Of a DNA stretch of 64,000 bases, positions 8,057 to 16,855 are shown one piece after another; within the stretch, counting starts at the first letter, position 1; the number at the start of each line of letters is the position of its first letter. This stretch comes from Flavobacteriaceae bacterium UBA1903 (GTDB lineage Bacteria > Bacteroidota > Bacteroidia > Flavobacteriales > Flavobacteriaceae), in the NCBI GenBank assembly GCA_002337605.1, contig DDGL01000003.1, forward strand, positions 207,537 through 271,536, read 5' to 3'. The translations under genes and the position numbers were made by a program. The notes below the pieces were generated by a model that was given only the letters and a program-made list of their open reading frames with translations, was not told where the DNA came from and did not search any database.

Positions 8057-8593
8057 TTATTGTTTTTTCTTGTCAATATTCTTCAGTTCTTCACTACCAG
8101 GAACATTTAAGTCTTTGGTTAATTTAGACACTTTTTTAAGGTCTATATTACCGGTAATGCTCATTACTACAGTTCTCTGTTTTCCGTCAATAGTTCCAGT
8201 AAGGTGCATTAAAAGTTCGGTCACAAAGTTGTCGTTTTTACCTTCTTTGCTATAAAACTTTACGTTTTTACCGTCGTCTTTTACACGCATTAGTTCAGAT
8301 AATGTTCCATTTTTAGATACATAGTCTGTTACGGCATCGTCCATTTTCTTACCTACCGTTGGGTTTTCAGTAGTAAAAATTCGAACGTTATCAAGATTGT
8401 TTACCAAGTCCAGGTATTCTTTTACCTCTGGATCGTTGGAGTCGAAATCCATTTTGCTCAATAATTTGAACATTTTTTTAGTTGCTACAAAACTGGTTAC
8501 ATCGTCGCTATTCTCAAAAGAAGCGAATGGGTTTTGAGCGTTTACCAGTAAGGGTGCTACTAGTAGCGTGATTATAATTACTATCTTTTTCAT
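8057..8593 (-). CDS. DUF4252 periplasmic protein
   Basis: 178 residues with a cleavable signal peptide (KKIVIIITLLVAPLLVNAQ). It shares the DUF4252 architecture with the next gene: a helical N-terminal half (KLLSKMDFDSNDPEVKEYLDL) and a VRIFTTENP / VKFYSKEG strand region ending in KKVSKLTKDLNVPG. A role is unknown. The pair probably arose by duplication. Position between a putative anti-sigma protein and a second DUF4252 gene suggests a periplasmic input or output of the ECF system. Confidence 0.85.
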   Translation of the reverse strand: MKKIVIIITLLVAPLLVNAQNPFASFENSDDVTSFVATKKMFKLLSKMDFDSNDPEVKEYLDLVNNLDNVRIFTTENPTVGKKMDDAVTDYVSKNGTLSELMRVKDDGKNVKFYSKEGKNDNFVTELLMHLTGTIDGKQRTVVMSITGNIDLKKVSKLTKDLNVPGSEELKNIDKKKQ

Positions 8594-8611
8594 CTTATTT
8601 GTTATTAGGGT

Positions 8612-9046
8612 TTATTTTAAAATTTTGTTTTTGGTTTCTTTAAAATTTTGAATGTACGCGAGCTCTTCGGCACCTTCGTTAAAGTTTTGAGACATCATTT
8701 TAAATGCTTCTCGGGTTTTTTCAAAAGCTGCTATCGCTTCTTTTTCTTCAGCAGTCAAGGAAGGTTCCTGGTTAAAAAAACCGAAAACCCCTACAGCTAC
8801 CAATAATGATGCTGCAATGCCTATCCACAAACGTGACGTTGTTTTGTGCTCCTTTGGAAGTACAATATCACGCGTAAAACTTTCAGTTTGTGCTTTCGCA
8901 AAGCTTGCAAACATTAGCTGATATTGTTGTAAATGTGGTGCTACCTCAGCAGAAGAAAAATACGAACGTAACGTTGCTTCTTCCTGCAAAGTGGTATTGC
9001 CTTCAAAATAGGCTTCCAAAAGCTGCTCTATCTTAGCTAATTCCAT
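8612..9046 (-). CDS. Putative anti-sigma factor, single-pass membrane protein
   Basis: 144 residues. The cytosolic N-terminal part (about 1-72, with an EQLLEAYFEGNTTLQEE-type helix typical of zinc-less anti-sigma domains) is followed by one membrane helix (about 73-92, LWIGIAASLLVAVGVFGFF) and a short periplasmic tail. No zinc HxxxCxxC motif is seen. It overlaps the sigma gene by 14 bp, so the two are probably translationally coupled. Calling it anti-sigma is inference from topology and position. Confidence 0.7.
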   Translation of the reverse strand: MELAKIEQLLEAYFEGNTTLQEEATLRSYFSSAEVAPHLQQYQLMFASFAKAQTESFTRDIVLPKEHKTTSRLWIGIAASLLVAVGVFGFFNQEPSLTAEEKEAIAAFEKTREAFKMMSQNFNEGAEELAYIQNFKETKNKILK

Positions 9047-9539
9047 AATTATTGTATTGTATTAATTGTTCTCTTACTGTTTTTCGAGCTCTCGATAATG
9101 CCACACGTATGGCAGTCTCATTATTGTCCAGCATTTTTGCTATCTCAGCAAACTCAAACTGTTCTACATCTCGTAACTGTAAGACTATTTTTTGTTGTTC
9201 TGGCAAGGTTTCCATAATCTTAAAAACCAATGCAACCCCATCATTTGCTTCTATTTCTCGCGCTACATTTTGGGAATGTGCATAGTTACTGTGTACTATC
9301 TTCAAATTTCCTGCCTGTTTCGATTTTAGTCTGTCCAGACAATAATTTTTTGTCATAGTTACCGCAAACGCTTCCGGGTTTTTATAATTCTTGATACTAC
9401 GTTTGTTTTTCCACAATTTCAAATACACTTCCTGTACGGCATCTTCTGCTTCATCTGTAGACACGAGGATTCTTCTGGCAAGCCGGTACAACTTGTCCTT
9501 AAAAGGAAGTACAGTATCCAAAAATTCTCCTTGAGTCAT
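9033..9539 (-). CDS. ECF-family RNA polymerase sigma factor
   Basis: 168 residues from the ATG at 9539. Sigma region 2 is seen in LYRLARRILVSTDEAEDAVQ followed by EVYLKLWKNK; region 4 in QKIVLQLRDVEQFEFAEIAK and the helix-turn-helix ETAIRVALSRARKTV. An upstream in-frame ATG at 9611 would add 24 atypical residues, but it lies at about the start site predicted by the GTAAC-N16-CGTC promoter (9615-9640), so 9539 is preferred. It heads an operon with the putative anti-sigma and two DUF4252 genes. The promoter type suggests autoregulation. Confidence 0.92.
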   Translation of the reverse strand: MTQGEFLDTVLPFKDKLYRLARRILVSTDEAEDAVQEVYLKLWKNKRSIKNYKNPEAFAVTMTKNYCLDRLKSKQAGNLKIVHSNYAHSQNVAREIEANDGVALVFKIMETLPEQQKIVLQLRDVEQFEFAEIAKMLDNNETAIRVALSRARKTVREQLIQYNNYGIS

Positions 9540-9614
9540 GTATATTCTCCAGCAAAGCGGAACCCTTTTTTTGATGGTTAGCGAAGGATCTGTTAAGGAG
9601 CCTTCTATCATTAC

Positions 9615-9640
9615 GACGAACTACTCGAAATTTTGTTACA
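9615..9640 (-). promoter_or_regulatory. ECF-type promoter of the sigma operon
   Basis: On the minus strand: TGTAACAAAATTTC, then 8 nt, then CGTC; that is, GTAAC-N16-CGTC. This matches the general form of ECF autoregulated promoters (GTAAC/GGAAC -35, CGTC -10). The -35 block is identical over 14 nt to the one before the receptor gene at 53307, and the spacing matches a third copy at 53161. Confidence 0.8.
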
Positions 9641-9803
9641 TTTGAAATGAATAATAAACAATATACCTTGCTTTTAAAGGTTAGAATAAAGTAGAAATTA
9701 GAAAAACGAAAATTGAAATCCACTACGCGCCTGGCCTCCCTTTAGGAATCGAGGGGTGCGATGTTGATTAATGAAATTTAAAAAATACCCTAGATATTTA
9801 ATT

Positions 9804-11219
9804 ATGCTAAAAAAGAAACTATTCCTCCTATTCCTGGCGAGCACAACGCTACTCACCTCTTGCTTTAAAGACAATGATGATGAACTTTCTACAGAGCTAA
9901 CAGAAGAGATTTCTTTTGAAATAAAAGATTTTATTTACCGTGGCCTTAACTTTTTCTATCTCTATAAAGCAGATACGCCCGAGTTAGCAAATGATGCTTT
10001 TGCAAACGACGATGAAAAAAATACCTTCCTGAATAGTTTTGAATCGCCCGAAAGTTTGTTCGACTTCTTAAGTTCACCACAAGATCGATTTAGCTTTTTA
10101 ACAGATGATTATGTAGAACTTATCAATAACCTAAACGGAGTGACCGAAAATAACGGAATGGAATTCGGCTTAGTTCGTTACCCAGATGGCAGTGGCAATG
10201 TGTTTGGGTATGTTCGCTATGTATTACCTAATACCGATGCTGCAGCTAAGGGCCTGGAACGCGGTATTATTTTTAACACAGTAGACGGGCAACAAATTAC
10301 CGAAAACAACTTTAGTGAGTTATTTCAGCCTACCACCTACACCATTGGAATCGCGACTTTCGATGGAGAAAATGTTACGTCAACAAGTGATAGTGTAGCG
10401 TTGACAAAAGCTCCCTACACCGAAAACCCGGTTTACATCGCGAACACCTTAATAGTAGAAGATCAACCAATCGGGTATCTATTATACAACGCTTTTACGC
10501 GCGATTTCGATCCCCAATTAAATGCTGCTTTTGGGCAATTTAAAGCTGATGGAATTACTGAACTGGTTTTGGACCTACGTTATAATGGAGGAGGTTCTGT
10601 AAGCACTGCAACCGATCTGGCTGGAATGATTACAGGGCAGTTTCAAGGCCAGACTTTTTATACTGAAGAATGGAACGCAGATCGACAAGATGAATATGCT
10701 GAACCCGGACTTTTTGATGGTGTATTAACCACTGGAGAAGCTTTAAATAGCCTGAATTTGACCCGTGTGTATGTAATTACTACAGGAAGAACAGCTTCTG
10801 CGAGCGAGCTGGTTATTAATGGCCTTAGTCCTTATATAGACGTAATTCAGGTAGGCACCAATACAACTGGTAAGTTTCAAGCTTCCTTTTTATTGTTTGA
10901 TGCACCTGCGCCCGATTTTAGTCTTAACCAGGCAAACCCTAGTCATACCTATGCGATGCTTCCTTTGGTCTTTAAGACTGCAAATGTTAACGGCGTAACC
11001 GATTTTATTGACGGTCTTACTCCAGATGTTGAATTAGGCGAAGACTACTCAAACCTTGGCGTTCTTGGTGATGAAAGAGAGCCCTTGTTAGAGGCTTGTC
11101 TTAATGAAATATTCCCGGGACGTTCTCCAGACAGAGCACCTGTAGAGATTTTAGAAGTTGTAGGTGAAAGCAAACAAAACTCTCCGCTTCATCAGCTAAT
11201 GATAGCAGAGCAAGACTAG
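9804..11219 (+). CDS. S41-family (C-terminal processing type) protease lipoprotein
   Basis: 471 residues from ATG 9804, which begins an ideal SPII signal (LKKKLFLLFLASTTLLTSC). An ATG 33 nt upstream would add an unsuited hydrophilic stretch. An N-terminal helical part is followed by a PDZ-like segment (about 110-190, GLVRYPDGSG...GLERGIIF). The S41 core shows LDLRYNGGGSVSTATDLA and TGRTASASE with the catalytic Ser (about residue 331). It probably cleaves periplasmic or envelope proteins. It is divergent from the ECF sigma operon but has no copy of the ECF motif on its own strand. Confidence 0.9.
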   Translation: MLKKKLFLLFLASTTLLTSCFKDNDDELSTELTEEISFEIKDFIYRGLNFFYLYKADTPELANDAFANDDEKNTFLNSFESPESLFDFLSSPQDRFSFLTDDYVELINNLNGVTENNGMEFGLVRYPDGSGNVFGYVRYVLPNTDAAAKGLERGIIFNTVDGQQITENNFSELFQPTTYTIGIATFDGENVTSTSDSVALTKAPYTENPVYIANTLIVEDQPIGYLLYNAFTRDFDPQLNAAFGQFKADGITELVLDLRYNGGGSVSTATDLAGMITGQFQGQTFYTEEWNADRQDEYAEPGLFDGVLTTGEALNSLNLTRVYVITTGRTASASELVINGLSPYIDVIQVGTNTTGKFQASFLLFDAPAPDFSLNQANPSHTYAMLPLVFKTANVNGVTDFIDGLTPDVELGEDYSNLGVLGDEREPLLEACLNEIFPGRSPDRAPVEILEVVGESKQNSPLHQLMIAEQD

Positions 11220-11234
11220 TATTTAAACCCCACT

Positions 11235-11282
11235 AAAAAAATCCCAAATCTCAGAGTCTTACCCTGGAATTTGGGATTTTTT
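11235..11282. terminator. Bidirectional terminator between S41 protease and TonB receptor
   Basis: Stem aaaaatcccaaat / atttgggattttt with an interior of about 20 nt and A/T tracts on both sides. It is placed between two convergent genes. Confidence 0.75.
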
Positions 11283-11298
11283 ATGCGGTCTTACTTCT

Positions 11299-13221
11299 TT
11301 AGAATTTTAACTCAAACCCAGCCAAGACATTTCTACCTCGTGTCTGGAAACGGTGAATTTCTTCGTATTCAGTATCCAAAATATTAGAAACTCCCGCAAA
11401 CAACTTAATGTTCTTGGTCATCTGGCCTGAAATATTAAAATTAAGCAGACTGAAACTATCTAATGTGACTGCTTCATTTTCGAACGTAGCAGAATTAAAA
11501 AACGTATCATTACGTTCTCCTACATATTGATAGCTTAAGGAAATATTTGTAGTAGTATTCCAATTGTAAGCTAAACTTGCATTTGCTTTATGTTCTGGAA
11601 TACGTAACGCAAACCGCTCATCTGCCTGAGTATTCGTGTAATTTGCAGATCCCGTTAAATTCTCTATGAGTTGCCCAAAGACCTCCACTTCTACTCCGCT
11701 GCTTTCAAAAGTATCTTCAATGTTCTGGTATTGAGAAATGAAAGTATCCGGGTCAATCGTTACAAAGTCTACAAAGTTCTCTTCATTTCGGTTAAAGTAT
11801 ACTGCGCTTACACGAAACTTTTTTCCAGCTGAAAATTCAACCCCTCCCTCCATAGTAGTATTATCTTCAGGCATTAGCTCAGTATTACCAAATTGTGGGT
11901 CGTACAGTTGAAACAACGAAGGTGTAATATAAGCCGTGCTATAGGAGCTTAAAATTTTAACCGAATTATTTCCGAAGTCTATAGTATACGACGGATTTAC
12001 ATGATACACCACATTGGTGTCATATACACTATGAATATTAACACGGGCACCTGCATTCAAATTAAGGCCAAAATCTGTGATATAAACCAGATTTAAATAG
12101 GGGTCAATAATATCAAAATTGGCCGTCTCTGCGTTTACCTGCTCCACAAAAGCGGTCTCGCCAAAAGGAACGGCAAACGAGTTAAACTCACTTAAATTTA
12201 CATTCAACCCTAATACAGCCTGAAATTGTTTCGAAAACCTATGGTTCAGGTAATTGTCTAAAGAGTAGCTTTTCGATTCAAACCTGGTAGGAAAATCGCT
12301 CATAATTTCTCGATCTATCCACTGGTAACTGTCATTAAAGACATAGGTTCCATTTTTGTATTTCCATTCAAAATGCCCGCCTGTTTTAATTTGCTCAGTT
12401 ATAGAAAGGTTATCGGCATCCGTAAAATCGAAGTTATCGAAATCTGCTTTAAACTTATCGATACTCACAAATTGGCTAATGGTAATGCTATCTGTAATGT
12501 GATATCCTAAATTCAGTCGCGTGTTAAAACGGTCATACACATCACTTTCAAAACGAGCAGCTTCTGCCGGTGCGGCCGCTGCAGAAAGTCCATCGGTATA
12601 TCGATTGCTGAAATTGGCGTTGTAAAAAAACTTGTTCAGCGTACCACTTACATTCACATTGTTGGTAAAGGTTTCAAATTTTGAATCTTTAGAGTCTGTT
12701 TCTGTAGGGCGATTGCTTCCCAAAGTACTTGTAAAGGTTGCTGAAATATCTTTTTCCGATGTTTTCTTTGTGGTAATATTAATTACTGCTGTGGCAGCTC
12801 CGGAGCCATACAAAACACTACTTGCACCTTTTAGCACTTCAATTTCTTCAATGGCATTGGCTGGTATTAATCGCAAATCATAATCGTTAGCAATTTGTGA
12901 CGGATCGTTTAACTGCACCCCATCTACCATAATTACCACCTGACGGTTTCTTCCGCCGCGTACATAATAGGCAAGGTTTTGTCCGTCGTTACTGCGTGCT
13001 CCGTTAATTTCAATCCCTGAAACTTCATTTAAAACCTCTGCTACGGAAGCTCCGGGACGCGCTGCTAATTGTTCTTGGGTGATTTTGGTGATTACCTTAC
13101 CACTGTTTTTTCTGGCTAGCGGGATCTTTGTGTCCAACAAGACCGTGTCAAGCGTTTCTGTTTGCTGTGCGGTTGCGACTATTGACAATAGCATACAACC
13201 GGTAAAAATTAATTTTTTCAT
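11299..13221 (-). CDS. btuB: TonB-dependent receptor, BtuB-like (vitamin B12 uptake)
   Basis: 640 residues. Signal peptide (to about 18), TonB-box-like LDTVLLDTK, plug domain (about 40-150; VSGIEINGARSNDGQ, YYVRGGRNRQVVIMVDGVQ, IEVLKGASSVLYGSGA) and a 22-strand-type barrel ending in FELKF with a terminal Phe. The barrel contains the RNVLAGFELKF closing strand typical of BtuB-like receptors. The B12 assignment comes mainly from the cobalamin riboswitch in its leader and the divergent BtuFCD-like transporter. It imports the ligand across the outer membrane using TonB energy. Confidence 0.9.
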   Translation of the reverse strand: MKKLIFTGCMLLSIVATAQQTETLDTVLLDTKIPLARKNSGKVITKITQEQLAARPGASVAEVLNEVSGIEINGARSNDGQNLAYYVRGGRNRQVVIMVDGVQLNDPSQIANDYDLRLIPANAIEEIEVLKGASSVLYGSGAATAVINITTKKTSEKDISATFTSTLGSNRPTETDSKDSKFETFTNNVNVSGTLNKFFYNANFSNRYTDGLSAAAAPAEAARFESDVYDRFNTRLNLGYHITDSITISQFVSIDKFKADFDNFDFTDADNLSITEQIKTGGHFEWKYKNGTYVFNDSYQWIDREIMSDFPTRFESKSYSLDNYLNHRFSKQFQAVLGLNVNLSEFNSFAVPFGETAFVEQVNAETANFDIIDPYLNLVYITDFGLNLNAGARVNIHSVYDTNVVYHVNPSYTIDFGNNSVKILSSYSTAYITPSLFQLYDPQFGNTELMPEDNTTMEGGVEFSAGKKFRVSAVYFNRNEENFVDFVTIDPDTFISQYQNIEDTFESSGVEVEVFGQLIENLTGSANYTNTQADERFALRIPEHKANASLAYNWNTTTNISLSYQYVGERNDTFFNSATFENEAVTLDSFSLLNFNISGQMTKNIKLFAGVSNILDTEYEEIHRFQTRGRNVLAGFELKF

Positions 13222-13329
13222 TAAAATAAATTTACCGAGAAGGCAAGTGATTCAGAATACCTGAAAAGCTTCAGCCTATGCGTCCAACTTTACAGCGTTA
13301 TATTCTTTATCATCCTTTTTCCCGAAGGT

Positions 13330-13560
13330 TTGACAAATAGTGAACTTCTGGCAGGTCTCCTGGCTTGTCTTTTGTGCTACCTTCCCATCCCGATAGCTTT
13401 CGGGGCAGTGGTATTTGAAGAAACACAAGTCCGTTTCTATAACGAACCGACTTACAGTTGCGGGAACAGCACAGGATTGTAGATTTTTGATTGCCGATTG
13501 TAGATTTTTGAACTACGTTCGCTCCGCTCTCGTTTCTAGTACCTGTTTCCCTTTTAAGAA
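13330..13560 (-). promoter_or_regulatory. Cobalamin riboswitch upstream of the TonB receptor
   Basis: On the minus strand the leader has AAAAGGGAAACAGGT, CTGTTCCCGCAACTGTAAG and the B12 box AAGCCAGGAGACCTGCC (13366-13350), which together define the family. It should lower receptor expression when cobalamin binds. A stretch of about 60 nt containing two copies of a 16-bp repeat (13475-13511) is inserted between the GGT and AATCC parts of the normally compact GGTGAAAATCC element. A possible promoter is the TACTTTCG at 13606-13599, but its -33 spacing is poor. Confidence 0.93.
13475..13511. repeat. Direct repeat inserted in the riboswitch
   Basis: Two perfect 16-bp copies of gattgtagatttttga (13475-13490 and 13496-13511) separated by 5 nt. 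With the adjoining gttcgctccgctctcgttt (from 13517) they form a non-riboswitch insert related to short repeats seen elsewhere in the window. Confidence 0.8.
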
Positions 13561-13653
13561 TGTATTGCAGTTTGCAAAACATTCACCAAAATTCGATGCG
13601 AAAGTACTGCATTTGGTTATCTTTACCATCAAAATCTACCTAGTATTTCTGAA

Positions 13654-14790
13654 ATGAAACACACCTTCCTACTTCTTACGGTTATTTTACTATTCGTATC
13701 ATGTAAAAGTGAAACAAAAAAAGAAACAGTCATCACGCCTGAAGTTTCAGAACTCACAACCGACTTTGCTGAAGGTTTCAAAATAAAAAACCACGAGGGT
13801 TATAAAACCATCACCATCACAAACCCCTGGCCAGGAGCCGATAAAGAATTTACCTATGCCTTAATTAAGAAAGGCGCCAACATTGAAAACAAAGCTGAAT
13901 TTGACGCAGTGGTTGAAACACCTTTAAACTCCATTGTAGTAACCTCAACAACACATATTCCTTCGTTAGAATCTTTGGGAGTACTTGATAAACTGGTAGG
14001 TTTCCCAAACCTGGAGTATATATCTTCTGAACCAACCCGTAAAAAAATTGATGCCGGAGCACTAAAAGAACTGGGTAAAAACGAAAGCATTAATACTGAA
14101 GTTTTAATAGAGTTGAGTCCAGAAGCCGTCGTCACTTTTGCAGTGGAAGGTGATAATAAAACCGTAGCAACCATTCAGAAAACAGGGATTCCTGTATTGT
14201 ATAACGCAGACTGGACCGAAACTACCCCGCTTGGAAAAGCAGAGTGGATCAAGTTCTTTGGGGTACTTTTCGACAAAGAGAAAAAAGCTGATAGTATTTT
14301 CAACAACATTAAGAAAGAATATCTTTCAGCAAAAAAAATAGCGCAAGAAGCCACCGAAACGCCATCTGTGTTAAGTGGTGCGCTCTATAAAGATGTCTGG
14401 TATTTACCACAGGGAGATAGCTGGGCAGCCCAATTTATAGCAGATGCAAACGCGAACTACCTCTGGGAAGAAAGCAAAGGAACCGGAAGTATTTCGCTAA
14501 ACATTGAATCGGTTTTGGAAAAAGGGAAATCTGCCAACTACTGGATTGGGCCCGGGCAATTTACAAGTCGTTCCCAGATGGAAGAATACAATAAGGTATA
14601 CGCACAGTTTGATGCGTTTCAGCAAGATAAGGTGTTTAGTTTTACAACTAAAAAAGGGGCTACCGGTGGCGTAGTTTATTACGAATTGGCCCCTAATCGT
14701 CCAGATCTGGTGCTTAAGGATATGATAAAAATCCTGCATCCAGAATTACTTCCCGAGTACGAATTGTATTTTTTCAGTAAATTGGATTAG
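13654..14790 (+). CDS. btuF: ABC transporter substrate-binding lipoprotein (BtuF-like)
   Basis: 378 residues with an SPII signal (KHTFLLLTVILLFVSC, Cys about 17). The mature part is a class III periplasmic binding fold: VVTSTTHIPSLESLGVLDKL, GALKELGKNESINTEVLIEL, VVTFAVEGDNK, and a long linking helix, as in BtuF/FecB. Ligand assignment to cobalamin follows from the divergent riboswitch-controlled receptor; a siderophore cannot be fully excluded. It is first in an operon with the permease and ATPase. No cobalamin riboswitch is seen on this strand. Confidence 0.88.
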   Translation: MKHTFLLLTVILLFVSCKSETKKETVITPEVSELTTDFAEGFKIKNHEGYKTITITNPWPGADKEFTYALIKKGANIENKAEFDAVVETPLNSIVVTSTTHIPSLESLGVLDKLVGFPNLEYISSEPTRKKIDAGALKELGKNESINTEVLIELSPEAVVTFAVEGDNKTVATIQKTGIPVLYNADWTETTPLGKAEWIKFFGVLFDKEKKADSIFNNIKKEYLSAKKIAQEATETPSVLSGALYKDVWYLPQGDSWAAQFIADANANYLWEESKGTGSISLNIESVLEKGKSANYWIGPGQFTSRSQMEEYNKVYAQFDAFQQDKVFSFTTKKGATGGVVYYELAPNRPDLVLKDMIKILHPELLPEYELYFFSKLD

Positions 14791-15821
14791 TGCATCCTGT
14801 AAAAAAACATACCCGTTATTTTTGGATACTGGCAGTTTTACTGGTCGTTACCATCCTGGTAAATGTTAGTTTAGGCTCGGTTTCTATTCCTTTAGGAGAT
14901 GTGCTAAGCTCTCTATATGGGCAAGGTGCAAGTAAAGAAACCTGGAGTTTTATCATCACCGAATATCGGGTTCCCAAAGCAATTACGGCAATTTTAACGG
15001 GAAGTGCTCTGGCAGTTTCAGGATTGTTAATGCAGACGTTGTTTCGAAATCCCTTGGCTGGCCCCTTTGTACTAGGGCTAAGCAGTGGGGCTAGTTTGGG
15101 CGTTGCCATGCTCATTTTAGGCGCAGGCGCTTTTGGAGGTTATCTTGGCAGCGTGTTGCTAAGTCAATGGAGTCTGGTCATTGCTTCTGCCCTGGGAAGT
15201 TTTTTGGTGTTGCTGGCTGTATTGGCGGTAACCTTTAAAATAAAAGATACCATGGCCATTTTAATCATCGGATTAATGTTTGGGAGTGTGACGGCAGCAG
15301 TAGTTTCAGTATTGTCTTATTTCAGCAATGCTGAAAAATTACAACAATACATTTTCTGGAGTTTTGGAAGTCTTGGAAATCAGTCCTGGAGTGGCGTTAC
15401 TATTATGCTGTTATGTTGCCTGCTTGGCTTCATAGTAGCCTTCAGTAGCGGGAAATCTTTAAACGCCTTACTTTTAGGGGAAAACTATGCTAAAAGTATG
15501 GGGGTTCGAATAAAAAGGACCACGGTACTCATTATTTTAGCGACCAGTATTTTGGCGGGTGGTATCACTGCCTTTGTAGGTCCCATTGCCTTTGTGGGCT
15601 TGGCCGTACCACATATTACACGGCAATACTTTAAGAGTTCCAATCACTTTACGTTGTTGCCAGCCGTGATGCTCTCCGGAGCTATTTTAATGCTGTTGTG
15701 CGATACCGTTGCGCAATTACCCACAAGTGAATTTACCCTGCCTATTAATGCTATTACGTCACTGTTGGGTGCTCCTGTGGTGATCTGGCTACTAGTTCGA
15801 AAACGAAAATTATTATTTTAA
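14790..15821 (+). CDS. btuC: FecCD/BtuC-family ABC permease
   Basis: 343 residues, about 10 hydrophobic segments. Typical family blocks: LTGSALAVSGLLMQTLFRN, NPLAGPFVLGLSSGASLG and GGITAFVGPIAFVGLAVPH. It forms the inner-membrane channel of a BtuCD-type importer. Translation starts at a GTG that shares its first G with the TAG stop of the binding-protein gene, so translation is coupled. Confidence 0.92.
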   Translation: MHPVKKHTRYFWILAVLLVVTILVNVSLGSVSIPLGDVLSSLYGQGASKETWSFIITEYRVPKAITAILTGSALAVSGLLMQTLFRNPLAGPFVLGLSSGASLGVAMLILGAGAFGGYLGSVLLSQWSLVIASALGSFLVLLAVLAVTFKIKDTMAILIIGLMFGSVTAAVVSVLSYFSNAEKLQQYIFWSFGSLGNQSWSGVTIMLLCCLLGFIVAFSSGKSLNALLLGENYAKSMGVRIKRTTVLIILATSILAGGITAFVGPIAFVGLAVPHITRQYFKSSNHFTLLPAVMLSGAILMLLCDTVAQLPTSEFTLPINAITSLLGAPVVIWLLVRKRKLLF

Positions 15822-16615
15822 TGAACGCTGAAAAGAAACATACCGTTTTACAAGCAACCGACCTTTCAATTGGTTATTTCAGCAAAAAGAAACCTATTCT
15901 GGTGGCTGATGTTATTAATTTCAGTTTAAAACAAGGCGAATTAATTGGACTCGTTGGTGCAAATGGGGTTGGAAAATCTACCTTATTACGCAGTTTGGTT
16001 GGGATGCAACCCACCCTGTCAGGAGGTATTGAAATTAACGGAAAACAACTTGCATCACTTACAAGTCTTCAATTAGCTACACAATTAAGCGTGGTTTTAA
16101 CCGAAGCCCCCGCATCTAAGAACCTGACTGTGCAAGAATTGGTGACACTTGGAAGACAACCGTATACTAATTGGATGGGAGCTTTGTCTGAAAGCGACAA
16201 AAAACAAATAAATTATGCTTTAGAGATTACCGACACCAAAAAACTAGCTCACAAAAAATGTTTTGAATTAAGTGATGGGCAATTACAACGTGCTTCTATA
16301 GCCAGAGCCCTGGCACAGGATACACCGCTTATTTTACTGGACGAACCTACTACACACCTGGATCTATACCATCGTGCTTATATTTTAAAACTACTAAAAC
16401 AACTCACTGCTGAAACCGGCAAGACCATTTTATTTTCCACCCACGAAATAGATTTAGCAATACAATTAAGTGATACTATAATTATAATGACCGAAACTTC
16501 AGTAGTTACGGATCAACCTTGTAAGCTGATCACTGCAGGCAATTTTGATGCGCTTTTTCCAAAAGATACTATAGATTTTGACAAAAACACGGGGCGGTTT
16601 TCGATAAAGAAATAA
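15821..16615 (+). CDS. btuD: ABC transporter ATPase (BtuD-like)
   Basis: 264 residues. Walker A GANGVGKSTLL, Q-loop region, signature LSDGQLQRASIARAL (LSGGQ with Asp at position 3), Walker B LILLDEPTTHLD and switch His in STHEIDLA. It energises the BtuC-like permease. The ATG overlaps the permease TAA by one base (TAATG). The C-terminal tail is short. Confidence 0.92.
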   Translation: MNAEKKHTVLQATDLSIGYFSKKKPILVADVINFSLKQGELIGLVGANGVGKSTLLRSLVGMQPTLSGGIEINGKQLASLTSLQLATQLSVVLTEAPASKNLTVQELVTLGRQPYTNWMGALSESDKKQINYALEITDTKKLAHKKCFELSDGQLQRASIARALAQDTPLILLDEPTTHLDLYHRAYILKLLKQLTAETGKTILFSTHEIDLAIQLSDTIIIMTETSVVTDQPCKLITAGNFDALFPKDTIDFDKNTGRFSIKK

Positions 16616-16855
16616 TGTTAAGATACGAGGTAGGAATGACGACGTGCAAATTATAAATTTTACAAAAAATAGTTTTAGATACCGATTTTCTTCCCCTCTT
16701 GACCTGTATCCGACAACTGAGACACGAAGGAGCGAAAGACACAGTTAGGTGTGTTTTTTAAAGTGCAAGACTAAATTAAATTCAACCTAAATTTTTGTCA
16801 AGAAATAGTATCTTTAAAGTTCAAATTTTATCAATTTTAAATCTTACCATAAACT

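Noticed and set aside
9540..9611. 24-residue N-terminal extension of the ECF sigma factor
   Set aside because: It begins at about the transcription start predicted by the GTAAC-N16-CGTC promoter, and the residues do not fit sigma region 2.
9650..9803. tRNA or structured RNA in the sigma-S41 gap
   Set aside because: There is GC-rich sequence at 9723-9765, but no cloverleaf arms or T-loop could be found.
16616..16855. Possible gene between the ABC ATPase and rmuC
   Set aside because: No frame longer than a few dozen codons and no family resemblance; only an imperfect inverted pattern around 16700-16745.
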